A stretch of DNA of 64,000 bases from Rhodococcus sp. ARC_M5. Lineage in GTDB: Bacteria > Actinomycetota > Actinomycetes > Mycobacteriales > Mycobacteriaceae. Location: the NCBI RefSeq assembly GCF_022810405.1, contig NZ_JALGQE010000007.1, positions 1 to 64,000 on the forward strand, read 5' to 3'. The notes below the pieces were generated by a model, which did no database searches, was not told where the DNA came from, and saw nothing but the letters and a program-made list of their open reading frames with translations. Shown one piece after another: positions 1-9,128 of this stretch (its first letter is position 1; every line of letters begins with the position of its first letter). The position numbers were made by a program, and so were the translations under genes.

Positions 1-175
1 ACCGTCACGCCACTGCTACGCAGTGACCAGAACGCCATCCGAACCTGATGAGAGAAACCCGGGTGAACCATCGCAAACATCCCTAATGATCAGGCACGTT
101 GCAACCACCGCTCGAATCCGCCCGTAGTCCACTACGAAGTTCCGCGCACATAGTCACACCTCGAAGGAGCACACC

Positions 176-1342
176 ATGGTTGCCAATATTTCGTTTCCTC
201 GGTTCCTCAAGCTGGGTGGCGGTGCCGTCGACGAGCTGGGGACGGTTCTCACCGACCTCGGCGTGTCACGGCCGTTGCTCGTCACCGATGCGTTCATGGC
301 CGGCAACGGCTCGGCGGATCGTCTGATGACGATCATGACCGAGGCCGGGAAGACGCCGGCACTGTTCTCGGGCACCGTTCCGGATCCGACGACCGATTCG
401 TTGGTCGCGGGACTCGAAGCGGTGCAGCAGCATTCGGCCGATTCGATCATCGGGTTCGGCGGTGGCAGTCCGATGGACACTGCCAAGGCGCTGGCCATTC
501 TCGCGGTGCAGGGCGGCAGGATGCGGGACTTCAAGGCTCCGGTGCTGTCGACCGGACCGGCCCTGCCGATCATCGCCATTCCCACCACGGCCGGAAGTGG
601 TTCGGAGGCAACTCAGTTCACCATCATCACCGACGTGGCCTCGGACGAGAAGATGCTGTGCCCCGGCCTGTCGTTCCTCCCGATCGCCTCGATCATCGAC
701 TTCGAGTTGACCATGTCGATGCCGGCTCGCCTCACCGCAGACACCGGGGTCGATGCCCTGACCCACGCCATCGAGGCGTACGTCAGCAAGAAGGCCAACC
801 CCATCTCCGACGGTTTGGCGCTCAGCGCGATTCGCACGATCGGGACGTCGTTGCTGCGGGCGTATCGGGACGGCGAAGATCGGCAGGCGCGCGAGGCGAT
901 GATGCATGCCTCGACGCAGGCGGGCATGGCGTTCTCCAATGCGAGTGTCTGTTTAGTGCACGGGATGAGTCGACCGATCGGCGCGCATTTCCATGTGGCA
1001 CACGGGCTGTCCAACGCGATGCTGTTGCCTGCTGTCACCGCATTCTCCATCGACGGGGCGCAGGCGCGTTACGCCGACTGCGCTCGTGCGCTCGGTGCGG
1101 CATCGGAAGGCGACTCCGATCAGGTCGCCGGTGGCAAGTTGCAGGATGCGATCGTCACATTGTGCCGTGAGGTGGAGGTTCCGACGCCGCAGACCTTCGG
1201 TATCGACAGGGCGAAGTGGGACGAGCTATTGCCGCTCATGGCCGAGCAGGCTCTCGCCTCGGGTAGTCCGGGCAACAATCCGGTCGTTCCGACGGCGGAG
1301 CAGATCGTCGATCTGTACCGCCAGGTGTACGCGGGAATCTAA
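176..1342 (+). CDS. Iron-containing alcohol dehydrogenase
   Basis: This is a 388-residue group III (iron-dependent) alcohol dehydrogenase, expected to interconvert an alcohol and its aldehyde with NAD(P). The cofactor-binding motif GGGSPMDTAK lies at residues 95-104. The four metal ligands of the family can be placed at D193, H197 (in GVDALTHAIEAY), H262 and H276. The length is normal for the family and the protein looks complete. An AAGGAG ribosome-binding site sits a few bases before the ATG. It is followed by a convergent amino-acid permease, so it is probably transcribed alone or with genes to the left of the window. The substrate cannot be read from the sequence. Confidence 0.9.
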   Translation: MVANISFPRFLKLGGGAVDELGTVLTDLGVSRPLLVTDAFMAGNGSADRLMTIMTEAGKTPALFSGTVPDPTTDSLVAGLEAVQQHSADSIIGFGGGSPMDTAKALAILAVQGGRMRDFKAPVLSTGPALPIIAIPTTAGSGSEATQFTIITDVASDEKMLCPGLSFLPIASIIDFELTMSMPARLTADTGVDALTHAIEAYVSKKANPISDGLALSAIRTIGTSLLRAYRDGEDRQAREAMMHASTQAGMAFSNASVCLVHGMSRPIGAHFHVAHGLSNAMLLPAVTAFSIDGAQARYADCARALGAASEGDSDQVAGGKLQDAIVTLCREVEVPTPQTFGIDRAKWDELLPLMAEQALASGSPGNNPVVPTAEQIVDLYRQVYAGI

Positions 1343-1348
1343 TCGCAC

Positions 1349-2749
1349 TCACTCCGATGCGCGGGCGGCGACACTGTCGCGCCGCGCATTTCGGCGTTGC
1401 ACCACAATTCCGCCGATCACGGTCACTGCGGCGAGGACGGCCGAGAGCAGGATCGACGACCGCTGCTCCGGCCGCACCACCATCATCACCAGGACGAACA
1501 CGATGAATCCGATGGCCAGGTAGGTCAGCCACGGATACAGCCACATCCGAACGGCAGGACGTTCGCCGTCGCGGTCGAGGTGACGCCGTAGCACCAGCTG
1601 GCTGCTGGCGATGGCGAGGTAGACGAAGAGCGCGACAGCACCCGTGGTCGCCAGCAGGTAGGTGAAGAGTTTCTCGGGCAGGATGTAGTTTCCGACCACG
1701 GCGAGGAACCCGAGCACCATCGAGGCGATCACCGCAATCCACGGCACCCCGTTCGTGGTGATCTTCTTGACCGCCCTCGGTGCGTCGCCTCGATCGCCGA
1801 GCGAATACAGCATGCGCGACGCGGTGTAGAGCGCCGAATTCAGGCACGACGCAACAGCGGTCAGAATGACGATGTCCATGATGGTGTCGGCATGCGGGAT
1901 TCCCATCTTGGACAGCACGTACTGGTACGAGCCCGTGTTCGGGTCCAGTTCGTTCCAGGGCACCAGCGCGACGATGACGAAGATGGAACCGAAGTAGAAG
2001 ATCGAAATTCGCCAGATGACCGAGTTGGTGGCGCGGGTGATGCCCTTTGCCGGGTCCTTGGATTCGGCAGCGGCGATGGTGACGATTTCCGAGCCCATGA
2101 ACGAGAACATCGTCGTCAGCATGGCCGCGATCACCGCGCCGAACCCGAGAGGCATGAATCCACCGGAGGCCCAGAGTTGGTCCACACCACTGACTTCCGA
2201 ATCGGGTAGCCATCCCAGAATGGCCGCGATCCCGAGGCCGATGAACGCGATGATCGCCACGACCTTGACCAGCGCGAACCAGAACTCGAATTCGCCGTAG
2301 TTGCCGACGCTGATCAGGTTTGTCGCGGTGAGGGCAATGACGATGAGCAGTGCCCACATCCATTGGGCTCCGCCGAGCCAGTTGGTGAGAATGGATGCAG
2401 CCGCGGTGGCTTCGACCGGGATCACCAACACCCAGAACCACCAGTAGAGCCAACCGACCGAGAAGCCGGCCCAGTGACCGAGCGCGCGAGTGGCATACGT
2501 GGAGAACGAGCCGGTGTCGGGATTGGCCGTCGCCATCTCCCCCAGCATGCGCATCACCAGGATCACGAGTGTTCCCGCGAACAGGTACGCCAGCAGCACC
2601 GCCGGGCCTGCCGTCGCGATGGCGTTGGCCGAACCCACGAACAATCCCGCGCCGATGACCCCGGCAATCGAAATCATCGTCACGTGCCGTGGTTTCAGGC
2701 TGGTACCGAGTCCTTGCTCGCCGGTGTCCGGCTTCTCCGTGATGGACAT
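1349..2749 (-). CDS. APC-family amino-acid permease
   Basis: A 466-residue secondary transporter of the amino-acid/polyamine/organocation superfamily, close to the GabP/AnsP/AroP subgroup. The N-terminus carries the family signature around VIGAGLFVGSA after a short cytoplasmic tail, and about twelve hydrophobic segments follow. The start chosen is the ATG giving MSITEKPD; an upstream in-frame extension exists but lacks family similarity. The gene ends six bases from the converging alcohol dehydrogenase. It should import amino acids or GABA by proton symport; the substrate is not determinable here. Confidence 0.88.
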   Translation of the reverse strand: MSITEKPDTGEQGLGTSLKPRHVTMISIAGVIGAGLFVGSANAIATAGPAVLLAYLFAGTLVILVMRMLGEMATANPDTGSFSTYATRALGHWAGFSVGWLYWWFWVLVIPVEATAAASILTNWLGGAQWMWALLIVIALTATNLISVGNYGEFEFWFALVKVVAIIAFIGLGIAAILGWLPDSEVSGVDQLWASGGFMPLGFGAVIAAMLTTMFSFMGSEIVTIAAAESKDPAKGITRATNSVIWRISIFYFGSIFVIVALVPWNELDPNTGSYQYVLSKMGIPHADTIMDIVILTAVASCLNSALYTASRMLYSLGDRGDAPRAVKKITTNGVPWIAVIASMVLGFLAVVGNYILPEKLFTYLLATTGAVALFVYLAIASSQLVLRRHLDRDGERPAVRMWLYPWLTYLAIGFIVFVLVMMVVRPEQRSSILLSAVLAAVTVIGGIVVQRRNARRDSVAARASE

Positions 2750-2995
2750 CCCTGAAGTTGAACATAAAATGAACGCCGACGCAGAGAGTGACCGATATGT
2801 CCAGAATGTCTGTGGGGCAGCCATTTCCACGCACATCGCAGCACAATCGATACCTCTCGATTCGTCAAAGCGGGCTCGTGATGTTCACCGTCGCGGACCT
2901 TGCGAACAGGCCGGACCGGCGGCCCGATCTCGTCCCACGGCACCGCATTCCTCAGGCTCACCGACGCGACCGACTGATCCCGGCATACTGGACCG

Positions 2996-3937
2996 ATGAA
3001 CTCCGAAGCGGGCACCATCACCGATCCGGTCACCATCGTCGGTGCGGGCATAGCCGGCGCGGCCTGTGCGCGGGTTCTTCGCGACGCAAACGTGCCGTTC
3101 CGCATCATCGACCGAGGCCGAGCTCCGGGTGGGCGGATGTCGTCGCCGGAGTTGCACGGCCGTCGCGTCGATCTGGGGGCGGGATACTTCACCGTTCGTG
3201 ATCAGGAATTTTCGACGGTGGTCGCGGACTGGGAGTCAGGCGGATTGGCGCGGCAGTGGGCCAACACGTTCGGCATCCTCAAGCCCGAGACGGCACCGTG
3301 CACCACGACCGGACCGGTTCGCTGGGCCACCCCGGGCGGGCTGCGATCGTTGGTACGAAACATGCTCGACGGCTTCGACATCCAACATTCCACCGAGTTG
3401 ACCGAATTGCCCGACGGCCACGTAGTGGTCGCCATGCCAGATCCGCAGGCAACGCGACTGACCGCAGTTCCAGATGCCGTCGACTACGAACCGGTGATCG
3501 CGGTGGCGTGCGGGTTCGACGGGCTCGACATCCCCTTCCGTGGCGCAGCGTTCGTCAACGATCATCCCGATATCGATTTTGTCGTCGACGACGGTGCTCG
3601 CCGCGGCGACGGCGCTCCGGTTCTGGTGGTGCACACCACGTCGGAGCGAGCGCAGCAGCATCTCGAGAATCCCGACGGTGCGATCGCCCCGGTTCTCGAC
3701 GCATTGCGCGAACTATCGGTCGTCTCTGCAGCACCCAGTTGGACGCACGCCCATCGATGGACGTTCGCAAAGCCTGCGTCGCAGCACGATTCCACGTGTG
3801 CGCTCGAGCAGCGCGACGGACGACTCGTCGGGTTCGCCGGCGATCAATGGTGTGCATCCGGAGCGCCCAGAGTGGAAAGCGCATGGCGTTCGGGCACGGA
3901 TGTCGGTACCGAGTTGGTTGGTCGTCTTCGGGGCTGA
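2996..3937 (+). CDS. Renalase-like FAD-dependent oxidoreductase
   Basis: A 313-residue flavoprotein with an N-terminal dinucleotide-binding motif, VGAGIAGAAC at residues 15-24, followed by an IIDRGRAPGGRM segment typical of the amine-oxidase/renalase group that contacts FAD. A second conserved stretch, RRVDLGAGYFTVRD, follows. Length and motif order match bacterial renalase-type NAD(P)/FAD oxidoreductases, which in some bacteria oxidise isomeric forms of NAD(P)H; that role is an inference here. It begins with ATG, is divergent from the permease upstream, and is followed 44 bases later by a small conserved gene on the same strand. Confidence 0.8.
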   Translation: MNSEAGTITDPVTIVGAGIAGAACARVLRDANVPFRIIDRGRAPGGRMSSPELHGRRVDLGAGYFTVRDQEFSTVVADWESGGLARQWANTFGILKPETAPCTTTGPVRWATPGGLRSLVRNMLDGFDIQHSTELTELPDGHVVVAMPDPQATRLTAVPDAVDYEPVIAVACGFDGLDIPFRGAAFVNDHPDIDFVVDDGARRGDGAPVLVVHTTSERAQQHLENPDGAIAPVLDALRELSVVSAAPSWTHAHRWTFAKPASQHDSTCALEQRDGRLVGFAGDQWCASGAPRVESAWRSGTDVGTELVGRLRG

Positions 3938-3981
3938 CGTTTGCCCTGCGTCCACCTACGACGCCGATTAGCATCTCCCCC

Positions 3982-4410
3982 GTGCTGTCCGTGAAGTCGT
4001 ACCCACGCGAATACATCGACGCCTGCCGTGCGCGCCTCGATTCTCAGCTGGCCACCTACCGTGCGGTCGCGTCGAATCGAACGACGACCACCGACGTGGA
4101 CGAGGCATTCGACGTCGCTTTCTTCAACAATCTCGTGCTGACGCTGGAGGTGTACTTCTTGCACCGGATGCGTGGGCAGGAGAAGAAGAACGGCAATCCG
4201 CTCAACGAGGTCCGGGTACTGGCCGCGTCGATGACAGCAGCAGACGACGTGATGACCAGCGATCCGACGATCAACCTCGACCCGAAGAAGAGCATTCTCG
4301 GGTACGCCGTCGGCGACACCATCGCACTCGACGAGAAGCAGTTCGTCGCATTGGCCGACGCGTACTTCGCCGAGATCGAGGCCAAGTTCGGGCCGCAGCT
4401 CGCTCCCTAA
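3982..4410 (+). CDS. Conserved hypothetical protein (142 aa)
   Basis: A 142-residue protein that I cannot assign to a named family. The reading frame is open far upstream, but only the part from the GTG at the given start resembles a real protein (VLSVKSYPREYIDACRAR); an in-frame GTG nine bases later is also possible. It is soluble, rich in acidic residues, and has a central segment, FFNNLVLTLEVYFLHRMRG, that looks helical. The stop codon interlocks with that of the convergent nitroreductase (4-base overlap). No catalytic motif is evident. Confidence 0.7.
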   Translation: MLSVKSYPREYIDACRARLDSQLATYRAVASNRTTTTDVDEAFDVAFFNNLVLTLEVYFLHRMRGQEKKNGNPLNEVRVLAASMTAADDVMTSDPTINLDPKKSILGYAVGDTIALDEKQFVALADAYFAEIEAKFGPQLAP

Positions 4411-5081
4411 TTGCTGACGAATCTCACCGTCTCGTCCAGAGGCGCTCGGTTGGTGCGGAATCCGTTGATCGGGTGAGTCTCGTCGGGATAACCGAAGGAG
4501 ATGCCGGCCACCACTTTTCGAGTCTCGGGGATGTCGAACCACTCGTGCAGAAACGGTGAGTACGCGGCCAAGGCTGCTTGCGCGATGGCTGCAAGACCGA
4601 GGCTCTGGGCGGCCAGCAGGAAAGTCTGCAGATACAACCCACAATCGACGGCGCCATACACACCGAGATCGGCATCGGTGGTGATGATGGCTGCGTGCGG
4701 GGCGTCGAACAGCTCGAAATTGCGAATGAACTGACGAGTCGTCGCCTCGGTGTCGGACTTCACCACACCGATGCTCTCGTACAGAGCGCCACCGCATTCG
4801 CGTCTGCGCGCTCGGTGCAGGGCGTTGTAGTTGGCCGGAAACGGGAAGTCCGGCTGCGGCACCCCGGATGTCACGTGCTCCACCAATGCCTCGGAGAACT
4901 TGCGGGTGGCGTCGCCCTCGGTCACGATGATCTGCCACGACTGGGTGTTGGACCACGAAGGTGTGCGCCGGGCGGCAGACAGTAGCTGTTCGAGTACCTC
5001 ACGCGAGACCTGCTTCGACAGAAACTGTCGGCACGAGTACCTCTCGTCGAGGAGTTCGGTCAGTGCTTCGTACCGGGTCAC
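4407..5081 (-). CDS. Nitroreductase family protein
   Basis: A 224-residue FMN-dependent nitroreductase-fold protein. The N-terminal FMN-phosphate-binding stretch RYSCRQF is followed by a segment ARRTPSWSNTQSWQIIV, the classic positions where this family contacts FMN, and near the C-terminus KVVAGISFGYPDE is characteristic. It should reduce nitro-aromatic, quinone or similar substrates with NAD(P)H. The start is the GTG preceded by GAGG at eight bases; a TTG 51 bases upstream would extend it without adding family similarity. It is the last chromosomal gene before the tRNA-Val island. Confidence 0.85.
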   Translation of the reverse strand: MTRYEALTELLDERYSCRQFLSKQVSREVLEQLLSAARRTPSWSNTQSWQIIVTEGDATRKFSEALVEHVTSGVPQPDFPFPANYNALHRARRRECGGALYESIGVVKSDTEATTRQFIRNFELFDAPHAAIITTDADLGVYGAVDCGLYLQTFLLAAQSLGLAAIAQAALAAYSPFLHEWFDIPETRKVVAGISFGYPDETHPINGFRTNRAPLDETVRFVSN

Positions 5082-5192
5082 GTCGTCCGCCTCGTGTCTG
5101 TGCTGTCGGGTGCGGATCGAAGGTAACACCAAGGCCGAGACGGACTGTCGGGCGAGGCACCGTCATCAGAGGGTAAGCCGAGAGTCGTGAAA

Positions 5193-5237
5193 ATGGTGGG
5201 CGCAGAGGGGTTCGACCCCCGACCGCTGGTGTGTAAA
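5193..5237 (-). repeat. attL: Left attachment-site copy (tRNA-Val 3' fragment)
   Basis: These 45 bases repeat the 3' half of the tRNA-Val(TAC) gene located at 11192-11266, from the encoded CCA through the T-arm to the anticodon loop. The only difference is one missing A in the T-loop (ttcgaccccc against ttcgaaccccc). The 5' half of a tRNA is absent, so this is not a functional tRNA. Together with the intact copy it brackets 6.0 kb that includes an integrase remnant, the signature of tRNA-targeted integration by a tyrosine recombinase. The indel indicates decay since integration. Confidence 0.9.
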
Positions 5238-5343
5238 TGGCATTCGAGCCGTCTAGTGTGTCGAGCCCCGTCCAATAACTCCAGGTCAAGACCGTCGAGT
5301 GTCCAGTAGGTCCAGTGCGTGCCGTGCCGAATTGTTGCGTCTT

Positions 5344-5371
5344 GGCACACTGGCGGCACACTGGCGGGGGT
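5344..5371 (+). repeat. Left-end tandem GGCACACTGGC repeat (putative arm site)
   Basis: Two perfect tandem copies of GGCACACTGGC followed by GGGGGT lie about 105 bp inside the left attachment copy. A closely related sequence in the same orientation lies 50 bp inside the right end (11115-11141). Paired repeats inside both ends of an integrated element are what is expected of arm-type sites bound by tyrosine integrases or excisionases. That function is inferred from position only. Confidence 0.55.
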
Positions 5372-5375
5372 TCGG

Positions 5376-5840
5376 TCAGAACGTCCAGCGCTGCGACTCG
5401 ATGAAGCCCATGAGGTTCAGAACCGGGACACCCAGCGAGTCACACACATCGGGGATCCTCGGCTTGGAGAGGTTGCCGGATCGCGTTTCCTCGGAGACGA
5501 CCACCCCGTTGCGAGCCATCGCGAGCGCAATGACGAATGGGTCACCACCGCTGCGCTTGCCTCCTGCCCTCACGAGATCGGGGTGAGCCTTCAGGATGGC
5601 CGTGGTGGCGCTCTGAACGTCGTCCTCGATCGGCACGAAAAGGCCGCTCTGTTTGTCCGCCCATTTCTTGGCGTCGTCGTCTCGCTTAGACAGCTCGTTG
5701 TTCACTTCGTCTATTGCTCGGATGTCACCGCTCGCGATGCTCGCCTCGATCTGCTCCCACAGCCGAACGAACACCGTGGGACGAAACAGGTCGCGACGGC
5801 CGTTCAGTATCGAGCTGGTGTCGAAAGAATAGGGTGCCAC
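5376..5840 (-). CDS. PIN-like DUF4411 protein, probable toxin
   Basis: A 154-residue protein with the layout of the DUF4411 PIN-fold family: an early acidic residue in YSFDTSSIL (D7), conserved acidic positions in the middle (IDEVNNEL), and GGDPFVIALAMARNG where the PIN fold normally has its third acidic residue. PIN proteins are metal-dependent ribonucleases. It starts at a GTG that overlaps the stop codon of the upstream HTH-ImmA gene by one base, so the two are translationally coupled. This pairing is a known toxin-antitoxin-like arrangement; here the PIN protein is the likely toxin. It sits just inside the left end of the island. Confidence 0.8.
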   Translation of the reverse strand: MAPYSFDTSSILNGRRDLFRPTVFVRLWEQIEASIASGDIRAIDEVNNELSKRDDDAKKWADKQSGLFVPIEDDVQSATTAILKAHPDLVRAGGKRSGGDPFVIALAMARNGVVVSEETRSGNLSKPRIPDVCDSLGVPVLNLMGFIESQRWTF

Positions 5841-7033
5841 TAACCGGCCTCACGTAACGCGGCGTTCTCGGCCAGCTTCGCGATCTGGCCGACCTTCGCG
5901 TTCAAGTAAATAGCAGCGGTATTGCTGTCGATCACACGTCTCCTGTGCGCATCCGTGACCGCGCGGACGTACCCCTTACCCAGGTCACGAACAGTGTTCC
6001 GGTACCAGTTTCCGCCTAGTGGCCGCGCCGCATCGTCCTTCTCGTACGCGGCCACGTACTCGTCGCGCCGACGTTCGTAGTACGACACAGGAACGATCTC
6101 CAACGTACTGAGCCGTCGCAAGAACGCTTCGGCGCTCACACCGAACGGTGCAGCCGCCTGCCTGAGCGCCACGTAGTCCCACGCCTCGGGCGTAGAGACC
6201 CGTGCGATCACTTCCGGTCTACCGCGCACCTGGTCCCCCGGCATGAGAACCATGGCGGCGATGGCGTTGCACCGCGCCTCCAGGCTCCGGTTCGGCGTCA
6301 CCGCCTTCGCATCGGATGTCGTATCGCACAGGCCCTCTGTGTGCAGCGCCAGGTGCGCGAACTCGTGCAGCAGCGAGAACAACCGACCCCGCGGGGCGTC
6401 GGCTCCGTTAAGTACGATCACCGGCAGCACGTCGAAGTACAGCGAGAAGGCGCGCATCTCCTCGCGCGAGACCTTGCCGCCTTTGGTGTTCAGGACGAGA
6501 ACCCCCGCCGCCTCGACAGCGGCGACCCACGTGTTGAGGAAGTCGTACGGCGTGCCGGAGGCTCCGGGAAGCGATAGAGGACCTAGGTCGAGAAGCGTTC
6601 GACGACTGCGAGCGGCAATATCGTTATCGCTGTCCGGCCCCGAGATGGGTATACGCCAGGTGAATGGGAGTTCTCTGTCTTCAGTTTCCGCCAATTCGAT
6701 AGCAAAGTCTCGCTGTGTGTGTCCGCGACGGAATTCGTCGTGCAGCGCTGGTGACCACTCCCCCTCGACTGAACCAGCGATCCTTCGGAAGTCACGCAGT
6801 GTGTCGAACTCCACGGGGGGTTCCGACAGGAAAAAGACTGCGAGCGAACGGCGGTAGACCTCCGCTGCCTTGCGAAGCTGCGCAATCGATGGCGTCGCCG
6901 TGCCGTCCTCCCATGCGGATACGCGATCGTCCGCGAGACCCAGCTTCCTGGATGCAGCCAGCTGGGACAGACCGCACGATTCCCGAGCCCACCGAAGCAC
7001 GGAGACTTCGACGGGAGCCGCGATCGAGGGCAT
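5840..7033 (-). CDS. XRE-HTH / ImmA-IrrE metallopeptidase, probable antitoxin
   Basis: A 397-residue two-domain protein. Residues about 8-62 form an XRE-type helix-turn-helix (LRWARESCGLSQLAASRKLG), and the C-terminal half holds an ImmA/IrrE zinc-peptidase motif, HEFAH, at residues 223-227. Such fusions act as repressors and protease regulators in mobile elements and pair with PIN (DUF4411) partners. The downstream PIN gene overlaps it by one base, so both should be made together and the HTH probably autoregulates the pair. It begins with ATG and is divergent from the first HEPN-motif gene across a 207-bp gap that must contain both promoters. Confidence 0.85.
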   Translation of the reverse strand: MPSIAAPVEVSVLRWARESCGLSQLAASRKLGLADDRVSAWEDGTATPSIAQLRKAAEVYRRSLAVFFLSEPPVEFDTLRDFRRIAGSVEGEWSPALHDEFRRGHTQRDFAIELAETEDRELPFTWRIPISGPDSDNDIAARSRRTLLDLGPLSLPGASGTPYDFLNTWVAAVEAAGVLVLNTKGGKVSREEMRAFSLYFDVLPVIVLNGADAPRGRLFSLLHEFAHLALHTEGLCDTTSDAKAVTPNRSLEARCNAIAAMVLMPGDQVRGRPEVIARVSTPEAWDYVALRQAAAPFGVSAEAFLRRLSTLEIVPVSYYERRRDEYVAAYEKDDAARPLGGNWYRNTVRDLGKGYVRAVTDAHRRRVIDSNTAAIYLNAKVGQIAKLAENAALREAG

Positions 7034-7240
7034 ACCCGAGATAATGCACGAAGTTAGACCCAGATGGTAGCGAGGAACCAGGCGCGGTCTGCCGCGATCC
7101 CGTTCGGCCTCCTATACCTCTTAAGCCTCATGGCGCTGGGACAGTCACCACTCGGATTCGAAGATCAGACGTCGCTGATCGTGCGTGGCGTACCGTCCAG
7201 TTGACGTGCAAGATTAGCCCCCTCGAAGTGGGGAGTCGAT

Positions 7241-7927
7241 GTGTTCGGAATCGAGGTCTCAGTGGGCGTTGCTTCCCGTCACTATCTCGCGACACAGCAC
7301 TTGTGGACTGCCCAGCACGCGGCTCGTCTATGCGGCGAGGTCGAGACGGCGTTGCGGAAGACGCAAGTCGGAAACGTCGTCGAGCACCGTTCACACGCCG
7401 TCACAGCGGTGTTGTCATCGGTGGCATATCTCGAATGCCTCGTGAACCAGGTCTTTCAGGACGTGGCAGACACCGAGCAGGGCCAGCCAAACTCCCGCAC
7501 CGAGGGCATCACCGAGGCAGCACAATCCCTAATGCGGACGCTGTGGACGGACGCCAGGCTGGACACCAAACTCACGGTCATCGACAAATATCAGCTGGCT
7601 CTTCTTTGCGTCGGAAAGCCCCGGCTCGAAACGGGTCGCGATCCCGTCCAGAGTGCGGCCCTCCTCGTCCGGCTTCGTAACGAACTAGTGCACTTCAAGC
7701 CGGAGTGGCACGACCACGCGGACGAACACCGCTTCGAAAGGCAATTGAAGAACAGGTTCGCGGACAGTCGATTGCCGGGTGATCCGTGGTTTCCAAACAA
7801 GTGCCTCGGTGCCGGGTGTGCGTCGTGGGCTTGCGACACGGCATCTGCGCTAGCGGTTGAGTGGTGGAGTCGGATGGGTCTGACATTCGATTACTCCGCT
7901 GACATGCGAGATTGGGCCAACCCGTAA
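7241..7927 (+). CDS. HEPN-motif protein of unknown family (228 aa)
   Basis: I do not recognise the family of this 228-residue protein, but it contains VRLRNELVHFKPEW, in which R146-N147 and H151 match the R-x4-6-H catalytic motif of HEPN ribonucleases. It is predicted mostly helical and soluble, with several cysteines and tryptophans near the C-terminus. HEPN domains occur in toxins and abortive-infection proteins, which fits its place in a defence-like island. The GTG start has a good GGGGAG site six bases upstream. No nucleotidyltransferase (MNT) partner is adjacent. RNase activity is an inference from the motif. Confidence 0.68.
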   Translation: MFGIEVSVGVASRHYLATQHLWTAQHAARLCGEVETALRKTQVGNVVEHRSHAVTAVLSSVAYLECLVNQVFQDVADTEQGQPNSRTEGITEAAQSLMRTLWTDARLDTKLTVIDKYQLALLCVGKPRLETGRDPVQSAALLVRLRNELVHFKPEWHDHADEHRFERQLKNRFADSRLPGDPWFPNKCLGAGCASWACDTASALAVEWWSRMGLTFDYSADMRDWANP

Positions 7928-8127
7928 TCCCGTTGTTTCGTGATGGCAACGACAGTGTCCGGGAGGCTAGTCGGCTCGCTGAAGGGGCAGGATTGCGCGG
8001 CCTCGTGAGGATGGGAACTTGTAGAAAGCTCGGCGACCGCTTTGAGAAACGAAATGGCGCAGCCAGAAGTGTTGCTGGCATCGTACCCATGCAAGCTGCG
8101 TAGATACTCCGGAAACTCCGTCGAACG

Positions 8128-9102
8128 ATGGGCAGGTGGCGCGTGAATGCTGAGCGGTCCCACAAGGCTGCATGGGGCATCGAGCGTGAGCAGCGGCTGG
8201 CTCAGCTCGAACTACTTCCGGGCAAGTACCACCACGAACGGTTCGAGGGTCTGAACCGGACATCGCGGCTGTTCGGGACGAACGGTGAAGAGCTCGTGCA
8301 CCACATCTCGACATTCGTGGGTAGACGCCAGCATGTGAACGACCTTTCCGACGAGTTCGAGCACGAGACTGTGCGCCTCTTTCACAATTACCTGGCATCT
8401 GTAGCAACACTGCGGGACGTCCAGCGCGCGACCCATCGCAAGCTCTGGCCGACACGGATTCCCGCCGAACAGCGCAGCAGCTCCTCCGACTCCAGGACGG
8501 TGTGGGAAGCCGAAACCTATGAACCGACAGTCACGAAGCTGTTCGGGGACGACGACATCAAATTCCTGTTCGACTTGCGCAACTTCACCGTTCACTATGC
8601 GGTGCCCGTGATGTCGATCGGAACTACATTCAGCCACCGCCCGCCAGCCCCGATGCGGCAAATCAATCGGGTCGACCTTCTGCGTGCAGAGCTGAACAAA
8701 TACTCCAAGTGGAGTGGTGCCGCGAAACGATTCCTGAACACCCAGAAGGGTGACGTCGAGTTCCTTCCCCTGATCGAGAAGTATCAGTCACGAGCGAGAA
8801 CCTTCTACGGGTGGTTCTGGGATCAGGTGAAGGACGCGGTTCGCACCGAGGTTGATGAGTACCACGCCAAGAGCAACGAGTTCGCCCTCTGGTTAGCCGA
8901 GGAAATGGCAACGCCGGATTGGGGCGATGACGGTATGCCAGTGCCTGGTTCGATCCGTCGCAACAGGGCGCGAGCACACGCAGCGCGATTCGCGAACGGA
9001 ACCGATGGGTGGAGAACGAATTCAGTCGAACCCAGTGGAACGGTCGCGCTGGGTGAATCCGACTGGACGCCACTACCGCCTGTGGGCAAGTATCGGCGGT
9101 GA
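8128..9102 (+). CDS. Second HEPN-motif protein of unknown family (324 aa)
   Basis: A 324-residue protein without clear overall resemblance to the preceding gene, yet it too carries an RNxxxH motif: DLRNFTVHY, with R151-N152 and H156. This is the R-x4-6-H pattern of HEPN RNases. The rest is rich in charged residues and looks helical; the C-terminus is low-complexity and probably disordered. It follows the first HEPN gene after 200 bp, so it probably has its own promoter. An alternative GTG start lies 15 bases in. The function is unknown; an antiviral or abortive-infection role is suggested only by motif and island context. Confidence 0.66.
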   Translation: MGRWRVNAERSHKAAWGIEREQRLAQLELLPGKYHHERFEGLNRTSRLFGTNGEELVHHISTFVGRRQHVNDLSDEFEHETVRLFHNYLASVATLRDVQRATHRKLWPTRIPAEQRSSSSDSRTVWEAETYEPTVTKLFGDDDIKFLFDLRNFTVHYAVPVMSIGTTFSHRPPAPMRQINRVDLLRAELNKYSKWSGAAKRFLNTQKGDVEFLPLIEKYQSRARTFYGWFWDQVKDAVRTEVDEYHAKSNEFALWLAEEMATPDWGDDGMPVPGSIRRNRARAHAARFANGTDGWRTNSVEPSGTVALGESDWTPLPPVGKYRR

Positions 9103-9128
9103 GGCTGAGCTAGTCAGTCGTAGGGCAG

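Noticed and set aside
5193-5237. A second tRNA-Val gene
   Set aside because: Only the 3' half is present and it carries a one-base deletion in the T-loop; it is an attachment-site copy.
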